This document shows positions 50,238-58,074 of a stretch of DNA of 64,000 nucleotides, piece by piece. The translations under genes were made by a program, and so were the position numbers. The notes under the pieces were generated by a model. That model had not been told where the DNA came from. It saw only the letters and a list, made by a program, of their open reading frames with translations, and did no database searches. Origin of the DNA: Urbifossiella sp046350095 (GTDB lineage: Bacteria; Planctomycetota; Planctomycetia; Gemmatales; Gemmataceae); NCBI GenBank assembly GCA_046350095.1, contig JAXMBA010000002.1:2289019-2353018 (forward strand), written 5' to 3'. The first letter of the stretch is position 1. Every line of letters begins with the position of its first letter.

Positions 50238-50450
50238 GTTTTCACCCCGAAGGGGTGACAGCCCTCAGCCCAGGGCAAGGGCCGAAGGCCCGCCGCCCTG
50301 GGTGGGGGTGCGAATGGCCGTGCAGGCTGAAGGCCTGCGAGCCGGCTGGCAGGCCTTCAGCCTGCGGGGTGATTGGATTCGCGTACCCAGGGCGGCGGTG
50401 CTTCGCACCTTGCCCTGGGCTGAGGGCTGTCAGGCCTTCGGCCTGAAAAC
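50238..50450. repeat. Nested 213-bp palindrome
   Basis: Outer ends GTTTTCA (50238) and TGAAAAC (ending 50450) pair. A long outer stem follows (GACAGCCCTCAGCCCAGGGC against its mirror GCCCTGGGCTGAGGGCTGTC). An inner perfect pair, GCAGGCTGAAGGCCTG and CAGGCCTTCAGCCTGC, sits at about 50322-50365. Small internal hairpins with GAAGG/CCTTC also appear within the stems. The element is non-coding and fills the gap between ispH and a paralog-family gene. Ten bases identical to its first ten occur at the window's end. Confidence 0.9.
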
Positions 50451-50487
50451 CCTGTCCTCCTCTCTTGGGCCTGACCGGACGCCCGCC

Positions 50488-51141
50488 ATGACCGAAGCGG
50501 AATGGCTGACATCGAGCTACCCGATGGGTCTGGTAGACCACTTGGGTGGCGCGGCAAGTTTACGCAAGCGCAATCTCCTCGTCGCAGCGTGCTTCCGCCG
50601 CATCTGGCACCTCCTCCCTGGCGATCGAAGCCGGAACGTTGCCATCTTGTTAGAGCAGGTGGCCGACGGAGGCGCGACACCCGATGAGGTCGCGGCGGCA
50701 AGACAACTTGCCTGGGAAGATGTCGCTCTCGTCGATAACCCGGACGGCAACCAACACCCGAGTGAAATCGCCATCGCCGCAGTGAACATGACATCGGTCG
50801 CAGACCAGCTCATGACGGCGGCTGAGGCGACGGCGTGGGTTCACGTTGGTACGCCAGACGCGATCAGCGAACCGGAGGAGAAGGAACAGGCCCAACTCGT
50901 CCGTGACATCTTCGGCAACCCGTTCCGCCCCGTCGCGCTCGACCCCGCGTGGCGCACCGAGGCCGTCGTCGGCCTCGCGGCCGGCGTCTACGCCGACCGC
51001 GCCTTCGACCGCCTGCCGGCCCTCGCCAACGCGATCGAGGCCGCCGGCTGCGCCGACGGCGCCGTCCTGACCCACTGCCGCGGGCCGGGGCCGCACGTCC
51101 GCGGGTGCTGGGTCGTCGATCTCCTCCTCGGGAAGACGTGA
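50488..51141 (+). CDS. Gemmataceae paralog-family hypothetical protein
   Basis: 217 residues. The start (AEWLTSSYPMGLVDHLGG, then KRNLLVAACFRRIWHLLPG) and the end (LDPAWRTEAVVGLAAGVYAD, FDRLPALANAIEAAGC, THCRGPGPHVRGCWVVDLLLG) match a family repeatedly seen in Gemmata-type genomes. I know of no function for it. Two Cys/His-containing clusters (CFRRIW and HCRGPGPHVRGCW) could bind metal. The stop codon overlaps the next ATG by one base (51141), so it is translationally coupled to the oxidoreductase gene. Confidence 0.85.
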   Translation: MTEAEWLTSSYPMGLVDHLGGAASLRKRNLLVAACFRRIWHLLPGDRSRNVAILLEQVADGGATPDEVAAARQLAWEDVALVDNPDGNQHPSEIAIAAVNMTSVADQLMTAAEATAWVHVGTPDAISEPEEKEQAQLVRDIFGNPFRPVALDPAWRTEAVVGLAAGVYADRAFDRLPALANAIEAAGCADGAVLTHCRGPGPHVRGCWVVDLLLGKT

Positions 51142-52256
51142 TGAGCGAACCCCTCTCCCTCAACTACCTCCCCACCCTCCCGCGCCGCCGCGACTGGCGC
51201 ATCGGCTGCGCCGGCGCCGGCTTCATCATGCGCGACTGCCACCTCGTCGCCTACGCGAACGCCGGGTTCAACCCCGTCGCCGTCGCCTCGCGGAAGGTCG
51301 AGACGGCCCGCGAGGTCGCGGCGGCGCGCGGCGTCCCCGCCGTCCACGCCACCATCGACGACCTGCTCCGCGACGAGCGAGTCGAAATCCTCGACGTGGC
51401 CGTGCCGCCGGACGCCCAGCCGGACCTCGTCCGCCGCGCCGTCGAGCTCGGCCGCGGCCGGCTCCGCGGCATCCTCGCGCAGAAGCCGCTGGCGCTGTCC
51501 GTGCGCGACGCCCGCGACCTCGTCGCGCGCTGCGCCTACGCGGGGATCGTCCTCGCGGTGAACCAGAACATGCGATTCGACCAGAGCGTCCGCGCCGCGA
51601 AGGACGCGCTCGCCCGCGGGCTGGTCGGCGAGCCGGTGCTGGCGACGATCGACATGCGGGCGGTGCCGCACTGGATGCCGTGGGCGGAGGGGCTGCCGAG
51701 CCTGTCCACGTTCGTGATGAGCATCCACCACCTCGACACGTTCCGCTACTGGCTCGGCACCCCCGACCGCGTCCTCGCCAGCACCCGTCCCGACCCGCGC
51801 ACCCGCTTCGCCCACCGCGACGGCATCAACCTGTACATCCTGGAGTACGACCGCGGCCCGCGGGCGAGTTCCTGGGACGACGTGTGGGCCGGCCCGAAAG
51901 CCGCGGCCGACGACCACCCGCACGCGATCCGCTGGCGCATCGAGGGGACCGCGGGGCTGATGCACGGCACGATCGGCTGGCCGCGCTACCCGAACCGCGA
52001 GCCGAGCACGCTCGACCTGTGGAGCGAACGCTTCCCCGGCGGGTGGCACCGGCCGCGCTGGCCGGAGGTGTGGTTCCCCGACGCCTTCGTCGGCACGATG
52101 GCGCAGCTGCTCGTCGCGGTCGAGGACGGCACCGAGCCCGAGATCGGCGGCCGCGACAACGTCGAGACGATCGCGCTGTGCGAGGCCGTGCTCGCCGCCG
52201 CGACCGAACACCGGGTCACGACCGTGCGCGAATTTCTCTCGGAGGGCAAGCCATGA
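51141..52256 (+). CDS. Gfo/Idh/MocA family oxidoreductase
   Basis: 371 residues: Rossmann fold with GCAGAGFIMRDCHLVAYANAG, AVASRKVETAREVAA, ILAQKPLALSVRDA (family EKP-type motif), then NQNMRFDQSVRAAK and MSIHHLDTFRYWLGTP in the C-terminal half. No signal peptide, so it is cytosolic, unlike the Tat-type member at 12.7 kb. The stop overlaps the following PVC-type heme gene by four bases (ATGA). An operon of this kind often acts on a sugar or sugar-like substrate, but which one is unknown. Confidence 0.93.
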   Translation: MSEPLSLNYLPTLPRRRDWRIGCAGAGFIMRDCHLVAYANAGFNPVAVASRKVETAREVAAARGVPAVHATIDDLLRDERVEILDVAVPPDAQPDLVRRAVELGRGRLRGILAQKPLALSVRDARDLVARCAYAGIVLAVNQNMRFDQSVRAAKDALARGLVGEPVLATIDMRAVPHWMPWAEGLPSLSTFVMSIHHLDTFRYWLGTPDRVLASTRPDPRTRFAHRDGINLYILEYDRGPRASSWDDVWAGPKAAADDHPHAIRWRIEGTAGLMHGTIGWPRYPNREPSTLDLWSERFPGGWHRPRWPEVWFPDAFVGTMAQLLVAVEDGTEPEIGGRDNVETIALCEAVLAAATEHRVTTVREFLSEGKP

Positions 52257-55168
52257 CCCGCTGGCTCATCGCGTTCGCGGTCCTCGTCGCCCCCGTTGCG
52301 CTTGCCGCCGACCCCGCCCCCGGGCCGCTCCCCGCCGAGCAGGCGGCGAAGCAGTCGGTCCTCCCCGACGGCTTCCGCATGTCCGTGTTCGCGGCCGAAC
52401 CGCTGGTCACGCAGCCGGTGTCGTTCTGCCTCGACCACCGCGGCCGGGTGTGGGTCGCCGAGGCGCTCAACTACGGGGCGTGGCAGCCCACCGGCAAGGA
52501 CCGCGTCGCCATCCTCGAAGACACCGACGGCGACGGCCGCGCCGACAAGCGGACCGTCGTGTGCGAGAACTTCAACTACATCACCGGCGTTGAGGTCGGC
52601 TTCGGCGGCGTGTGGGTCATGTCGCCCCCCGGGCTGTACTTCGTGCCGGTGCAGGATGACAAGGCCGGCGCCCCGGAGCTGGTGCTCGACGGCTTCGGCT
52701 ACAAGGAGAGCCGGCACAACCTTGCGAACGGCTTCACCTGGGGGCCGGACGGCTGGCTGTACGGCGGCCACGGCCGCACCAGCCCGTCCGACGTGGGGCC
52801 GCCCGGCACGCCGGCCGAGAAGCGGATTCACTGCGACGGCGGCGTCTACCGCGTGCATCCGGTCACGAAGAAGTTCGAGGTATTCGCCGACGGCACGACG
52901 AACCCGTGGGGCGTGGACTTCGACGAGTACGGCCAGTGCTTCGTGTCGAACTGCGTGAACCCGCACCTGTTCCACATGATCCCCGGCGGGCATTACGAGC
53001 CGTGGCGGAACCGGCCGAGCAGCCAGTACGCCTACGAGCGCCTGCCGACGATCGCCGACCACCTGCACTACCCCGGCGGCGACATCCGCGGCACGCTCGG
53101 CAAGGCCGAGACGCTGGCGATGGGCGGCGGCCACGCCCACTGCGGCACGCTGGTGTACCTCGGCGACTCGTTCCCGAAGCAGTTCCGCAACACCGTGCTG
53201 ACGTGCAACGTCCACGGCCGCCGCGTCAACAACGACATCCTGAAGCGGAAGGGTTCGGGCTACGTGGCGTCGCACGGGAAGGACTTGATGGTGTCGGCCG
53301 ACCCGTGGTTCATGGGCGTGACGCTGCGGCTCGACCCGGGCGGCAGCGTGCTCGTGTCCGACTGGTCCGACACCGGCGAGTGCCACACGTACAAGCCCGA
53401 CATGAAGACGGGACGCATCTACCGCATCAGCCACGGCGAGCCGAAGCTACCGAAGGTGGACCTGTCGAAGCTGGGAAGCCGGGAACTCGCCGACCTACAC
53501 TTCGACACCGACGAGTGGCGGGTGCGCGTCGCCCGCCGACTCCTTCAGGAGCGTGCGAAGTCGTGGTCGGACGGGGAGGGGGAGGCGGTCCGCCGGGCGC
53601 TGCTCGCGGCCGACCGGTATCACCCGGAGGTTCCTCGGCGGTTGCGGGCGCTGTGGACCCTACACGCGGTCGGCGAGCTCTCGCCCGTGACACTGACGGA
53701 ACTGCTCGCCGACCCGGCCGAGCACGTGCGCGCGTGGGCGGTGCGGTTCCTGAGCGAGAAGCGTGACCCGCGTGCCGGACGGCTCGCGGCGCTGCCGAAG
53801 GCAGACCCGTCGCCCGTCGTGCGGCTCGAACTCGCGTCAGCGCTGCAACGCCTGCCGAACGCCGACCGCTGGGGTGTCTCTTCCGGCCTACTCACGCACG
53901 CCCGAGACGCCGCCGACGCGAACCTGCCGCTGATGATCTGGTACGGCTTCGAGCCGCTCGTCCCCGCGGACCCCGAGCGGGCACTAGACATCGCTGCGAA
54001 GGGGCAGATCCCGCTCGTCCGCCAGTTCGCGGTGCGCCGCTTCCTCGACCACGCCGCGACCGTCGGAGCGAAGGCCGACCTGTCCCCGCTGGTGAAGGTA
54101 CTCGCGGAGGCGCCACCGGCCGCGGTGCCGGACCTACTCCGCGGCGCCCGCGAAGGGATCAAGGGGCGCCGCAACCTGCCGATGCCCGCGGGCTGGCCCG
54201 CGGTGTACGCCAAGCTGCGCGACCACGCCGACAACGGAGTTCGTGACAACGCGGTGTCACTGGCGCTGGCGTTCGGCGACCCGCGGGCCGTGACGGACCT
54301 GCGCGCCCTCGCTGTGGACAAGGCCGCGCCGCCGGCCGACCGCGCCGGGGCAGTCGAGGCGCTCGTCGGCGTGAAGGCCGCCGACCTGGCACCGCTGCTG
54401 TTTGAACTTCTACCCGACCCCGCCACCCGCCGCGCCGCCCTCCGCGGGCTCGCCGCGTACTCCCACCCCGACACCGCAGCGAAGCTGCTCGCCGCGTACC
54501 CGCAGTTCACCGCCGACGAGAAGGCCGACGCCGTCGCCACCCTCGCGGCGCGACGTGACACGGCGCTGTCACTCCTCGCGGCCGTCGAGGCGAAGCGCGT
54601 CCCGCGGGCCGACGTGTCGGCGTTCGCCGCCCGGCAGATGTTCGCGCTGAACGACGCCGCCGTGCGCGACCGGCTAAAGCAGGTGTGGGGCGAGGTGCGG
54701 CCGACGGCCGGGAAGCCGGAGCTGCTGGCGAAGTACAAGTCGATGCTGACGCCGGCGGTCCTCCGCACCGCGGACGCAGCCAACGGCAAGGCGGTTTACG
54801 CGCGGACGTGTCAGGCGTGCCACAAGCTCAACGGGATGGGCACGGACATCGGCCCGAACCTGAACGGCGTCAACCGCGGCAACCTCGACTACTGGCTGAC
54901 GAACCTCACCGACCCCGGCGCGGAGGTGGGGAAGGACTACCGCATGTCGGTGGTGCGGACCGTGGACGGCCGGGTGGTGTCGGGCATCGTGGTGGAACGG
55001 AGCGCGGCCCGGGTGGTGGTGCAGACCGCGACGGAGCGCGTGACGCTGGCCGCGGACGACGTGGACGGCGTGGCCGATTCGCCGCTGTCGCTGATGCCCG
55101 AGGGGCAACTCGACGCCCTGCGGCGCGACGACGTGCGCGACCTGATCGCGTACCTGATGGGCGGTTAG
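52253..55168 (+). CDS. PVC-type heme-binding CxxCH protein with propeller and HEAT-like repeats
   Basis: 971 residues. Signal peptide (WLIAFAVLVAPVALAA), then a membrane-bound-dehydrogenase propeller (VSFCLDHRGRVWVAEALNYG, GFTWGPDGWLYGGHGRT, CFVSNCVNPHLFHMIPGGHY), then a middle helical part with HEAT-like repeats (RAWAVRFLSEKRDPRAGRLA). The C-terminal cytochrome c domain has the heme motif CQACH in YARTCQACHKLNGMGTDIGP, and methionine residues (MLTPAV, GMGTD) may be axial ligands. This architecture is typical of planctomycetes. It is probably periplasmic and takes electrons from a substrate oxidised with a partner enzyme such as the preceding oxidoreductase. The 3' end overlaps the convergent kinase gene by four bases. 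Confidence 0.95.
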   Translation: MTRWLIAFAVLVAPVALAADPAPGPLPAEQAAKQSVLPDGFRMSVFAAEPLVTQPVSFCLDHRGRVWVAEALNYGAWQPTGKDRVAILEDTDGDGRADKRTVVCENFNYITGVEVGFGGVWVMSPPGLYFVPVQDDKAGAPELVLDGFGYKESRHNLANGFTWGPDGWLYGGHGRTSPSDVGPPGTPAEKRIHCDGGVYRVHPVTKKFEVFADGTTNPWGVDFDEYGQCFVSNCVNPHLFHMIPGGHYEPWRNRPSSQYAYERLPTIADHLHYPGGDIRGTLGKAETLAMGGGHAHCGTLVYLGDSFPKQFRNTVLTCNVHGRRVNNDILKRKGSGYVASHGKDLMVSADPWFMGVTLRLDPGGSVLVSDWSDTGECHTYKPDMKTGRIYRISHGEPKLPKVDLSKLGSRELADLHFDTDEWRVRVARRLLQERAKSWSDGEGEAVRRALLAADRYHPEVPRRLRALWTLHAVGELSPVTLTELLADPAEHVRAWAVRFLSEKRDPRAGRLAALPKADPSPVVRLELASALQRLPNADRWGVSSGLLTHARDAADANLPLMIWYGFEPLVPADPERALDIAAKGQIPLVRQFAVRRFLDHAATVGAKADLSPLVKVLAEAPPAAVPDLLRGAREGIKGRRNLPMPAGWPAVYAKLRDHADNGVRDNAVSLALAFGDPRAVTDLRALAVDKAAPPADRAGAVEALVGVKAADLAPLLFELLPDPATRRAALRGLAAYSHPDTAAKLLAAYPQFTADEKADAVATLAARRDTALSLLAAVEAKRVPRADVSAFAARQMFALNDAAVRDRLKQVWGEVRPTAGKPELLAKYKSMLTPAVLRTADAANGKAVYARTCQACHKLNGMGTDIGPNLNGVNRGNLDYWLTNLTDPGAEVGKDYRMSVVRTVDGRVVSGIVVERSAARVVVQTATERVTLAADDVDGVADSPLSLMPEGQLDALRRDDVRDLIAYLMGG

Positions 55169-55668
55169 CGACCCGCCAAGTACGCGAGTGCCCGCCGCTC
55201 GCACTCGTCCGGCGTCAGCGCCGCCGTGTCGAGCGTCAGCCGCGGTACCGTCAGCGGTTCCGCGTTCGCGCGGGAGCGGTCGTGGAGTTCCGGCGTGCGA
55301 TTCCCCGCGAGGTGCCCCCGTTCCGCCGCGATCCGCGCCCGCGCCACGTCCGGCGGGCACACGCACTCGATCACCCGCACGGGCTCGCCGAGCGCGAGCA
55401 GCGTCGCCACCTGCCGCGCCTTCGAGAACGTGCGGCCGTCGAGGAACACCGCCAGGCCCGGGCGCGTACGCCGGAGATGAACCGCGGCGGCGTAAACCGC
55501 CTGCATCGCAACGTCGTCCTGCTCAGGTGAGTAGTCGAGGGCCGCGCCGGGGAACAGCGCCGCCCGCACCTCGTCCTTGCCGATCACGACGCCGCCGAGC
55601 GCCGCCGCCAGCCGGGCCGCCAGCGCCGACTTGCCCGTCCCCGGCAGACCCGCCATCGCCACCAGCAT
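55165..55668 (-). CDS. P-loop kinase-like AAA ATPase
   Basis: 167 residues: Walker A GLPGTGKSALAARLAAALG near the N-terminus, then IGKDEVRAALFP, FLDGRTFSKARQVATLLAL and CVCPPDVARARIAAER, as in small-molecule and zeta-toxin-like kinases. The start may be ATG 55668 (MLVAMAGLPG) or an in-frame ATG 19 codons upstream at 55725. The substrate is unknown. The gene is convergent with the heme protein gene. Confidence 0.8.
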   Translation of the reverse strand: MLVAMAGLPGTGKSALAARLAAALGGVVIGKDEVRAALFPGAALDYSPEQDDVAMQAVYAAAVHLRRTRPGLAVFLDGRTFSKARQVATLLALGEPVRVIECVCPPDVARARIAAERGHLAGNRTPELHDRSRANAEPLTVPRLTLDTAALTPDECERRALAYLAGR

Positions 55669-55833
55669 CAGAGTGCCACCTGCGGGAGTGTCCTGGGCCG
55701 GACCCTTCGCTAGCCACGCCGTCACCTTGTACTCGTCAGCCTCGCCCTACACAAGCCGGCGCAACATCGGGTCAAGGGGCGGTGGTGCCGGCCGTCGCTG
55801 CACGGTACACTGGACACGTTCCCGGAGCCCGCC

Positions 55834-58038
55834 ATGCCACGTCCACTCGCGCTTCTCGCCGTGCTGGTCGCCGCCGGCCCCGCCGCCGCGCAGCCGGTGA
55901 GCTTCGACCGCGACGTGAGCGCCGTGCTGTCGCGCGCCGGGTGCAACTCCGGGGCGTGCCACGGCAACCTGAACGGCAAGGGGGGGCTCAAGCTGTCGCT
56001 CCGCGGCGAAGACCCGGCGGGCGACCACGCGATTCTCACCCGCGACCTGCTCGCCCGCCGCACTGACCCGCACCGGCCGGACGAGAGCCTCATCCTGCTG
56101 AAGGCCACCGGCGGCGTGCCGCACGAGGGCGGCGTCCGCTTCACGAAGGGAAGCCCCGAGTACGCGGTGCTGCGGGCGTGGGTCGCCGCCGGGTGCCGCC
56201 CCGACCCGAGCGACGGCCCGCGGCTGGCCCGCCTCGACGTGACGCCCGCCGCGCGCATCCTGTCCGACCCCGCCGACCGCTTTACCGTGAAGGCCGTCGC
56301 CCACTTCACCGACGGCACGAGCCGCGACGTGACGCCGCTGGCGGCGTTCGAGTTCACGTCGGTCGGCGTGGCGCGGATCACGCCGGCCGGCGAGGTGGTC
56401 CGCGAGCAGTTCGGCGAGTCGGTGCTCATCGTCCGCTACCTCACGCGCGTCGTGCCGGTGCGCGTCGTCTTTCTGCCCGACCGCCCGGCCCCGGACCTGT
56501 CCGGGTTCCCGACCGAGCACCCGATCGACAAGCTCGTCCTCGACCAGCTGCGGGCGATGCGGCTGGCCCCCGCCGCGCCGGCGCCGGACCACGTGTTCCT
56601 CCGCCGCGCCTTCCTCGACACCCTCGGGGTGCTGCCGAGCGTGGACGAAACCCGCGCCTACCTCGCCGACCAACGGCCGGACCGCCGCGAGCGCCTCATC
56701 GACTCTCTGCTCGCGCGGCCGGAGTTCGCCGAGTACTGGGCGCAGAAGTGGTCCGACGTGCTGCGGAACGACGAGAAGGCGCTCGACCGCAAGGGCGTGG
56801 CCGTGTTCTACCGGTGGATCGCGGCGCAGCTCGCCGCCGACCGGCCGCTCACGGAATTCGCCCGCGACGTGCTCGGCGGCACCGGCAGCACCTACGCCAA
56901 CCCGCCGGCCAACTTCTGGCGCGCCGTCCGCGACCCGCTCCAGCGCGCCGAATCGGTGGCGCAGGTGTTCCTCGGCGTGCGGATCGGCTGCGCCCGCTGC
57001 CACAACCACCCGTTCGACCGCTGGACGATGGACGACTACTACGGCTTCGCCGCCCTGTTCGCGCGGGTGGACTACCGCGTGCTGTCGAACACCCGCCGCG
57101 ACGACCTCGACAAGCACGAGTTCGTCGGCGAGCAGGTCGTGTTCCAGAAGCGCGACGGCGAGATGGTGAGCGGCCGCACGAAGCAGGCGGCGACGCCAAA
57201 ACTGCTCGGCGCCGCCGTGGTCGCGCCCGACCCCGACCGCCTCGGCGCGGCCGCGGACTGGGTCGCGTCGCCGGACAACCCGTTCTTCGCGCGGGCGCAG
57301 GTGAACCGCGTCTGGCTGCACCTGATGGGCCGCGGCCTGGTGGACCCGAACGACGACTTCCGCGCCACCAACCCGCCGTCGAACCCCGAACTGCTCGACT
57401 GGCTGGCGAAGGACTTCGCCGCCGGCGGTTTCCGCCTCAAGCCGCTGGTGAGGCGGGTCATGACGAGCCGCACCTACGGCCTGTCGGCGACGACGCGCGA
57501 CGCCGCGGTGATGGCCGACGAGTTGCACCACTCGCACGCGCTGGTGGCGCCGCTGGAGGCGGAGCAGCTGCTGGACGCGCTGGCACAGGTGACGGGCGTG
57601 CCGGTGCGGTTCGGCGGCTACCCGCTGGGCCTGCGGGCGAACCAGGTGCCGGCCCCGCCGCAGACCGGCCGGCGGTTCACGGCCGCGACCGGCGACCAGT
57701 TCCTGAAGACGTTCGGCAAGCCGGAGCGGCTGCTGACGTGCGAGTGCGAGCGGAGCGACGACCCGGGCCTGTTGCAGGCGTTCCAGATGATCTCGGGCGA
57801 CGTAGTGAACCGGCTGATCAACTCCCCGGACAACCGCGTCGGCCGGCGGCTGTCAGAAGGAACGCCGGACGCGGCGCTGCTGGAGGAGCTGTACCTGGCG
57901 GCGCTGTGCCGGCGGCCGACGGACGCGGAGGGGCGGCGCATCCTGGGCTACCTCGGCGGCGCGACCGACCGCCGCGCGGCGTGGGAAGACGTGCTGTGGG
58001 CGCTGCTCAACAGCAAGGAGTTCCTGCTGCGGCGGTGA
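55834..58038 (+). CDS. DUF1549/DUF1553 cytochrome-like protein (PSCyt type)
   Basis: 734 residues typical of planctomycetes. Signal peptide (LALLAVLVAAGPAAA), an N-terminal cytochrome-like segment with GCNSGACHGN (Cys plus CH), a DUF1549 region (PIDKLVLDQLRAMRLAPAAP, FLRRAFLDTLGVLPS, CARCHNHPFDRWTMDDYYGF with a second CxxCH-like site), and a DUF1553 C-terminus (NRVWLHLMGRGLVDPNDDFR). It is usually paired with DUF1501; here the nearest DUF1501 gene is at 17.4 kb. The DUF4139 gene follows 36 bp downstream. Confidence 0.95.
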   Translation: MPRPLALLAVLVAAGPAAAQPVSFDRDVSAVLSRAGCNSGACHGNLNGKGGLKLSLRGEDPAGDHAILTRDLLARRTDPHRPDESLILLKATGGVPHEGGVRFTKGSPEYAVLRAWVAAGCRPDPSDGPRLARLDVTPAARILSDPADRFTVKAVAHFTDGTSRDVTPLAAFEFTSVGVARITPAGEVVREQFGESVLIVRYLTRVVPVRVVFLPDRPAPDLSGFPTEHPIDKLVLDQLRAMRLAPAAPAPDHVFLRRAFLDTLGVLPSVDETRAYLADQRPDRRERLIDSLLARPEFAEYWAQKWSDVLRNDEKALDRKGVAVFYRWIAAQLAADRPLTEFARDVLGGTGSTYANPPANFWRAVRDPLQRAESVAQVFLGVRIGCARCHNHPFDRWTMDDYYGFAALFARVDYRVLSNTRRDDLDKHEFVGEQVVFQKRDGEMVSGRTKQAATPKLLGAAVVAPDPDRLGAAADWVASPDNPFFARAQVNRVWLHLMGRGLVDPNDDFRATNPPSNPELLDWLAKDFAAGGFRLKPLVRRVMTSRTYGLSATTRDAAVMADELHHSHALVAPLEAEQLLDALAQVTGVPVRFGGYPLGLRANQVPAPPQTGRRFTAATGDQFLKTFGKPERLLTCECERSDDPGLLQAFQMISGDVVNRLINSPDNRVGRRLSEGTPDAALLEELYLAALCRRPTDAEGRRILGYLGGATDRRAAWEDVLWALLNSKEFLLRR

Positions 58039-58074
58039 AGGCCGCCCGGCACAGACCGTTACGGAGGAAAGGCC

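Noticed and set aside
47003..50278. A 1091-codon minus-strand open frame
   Set aside because: It lies opposite the sugar dehydrogenase-like gene and ispH and is rich in His, Arg and Val as expected from antisense of GC-rich genes. No domain is visible.
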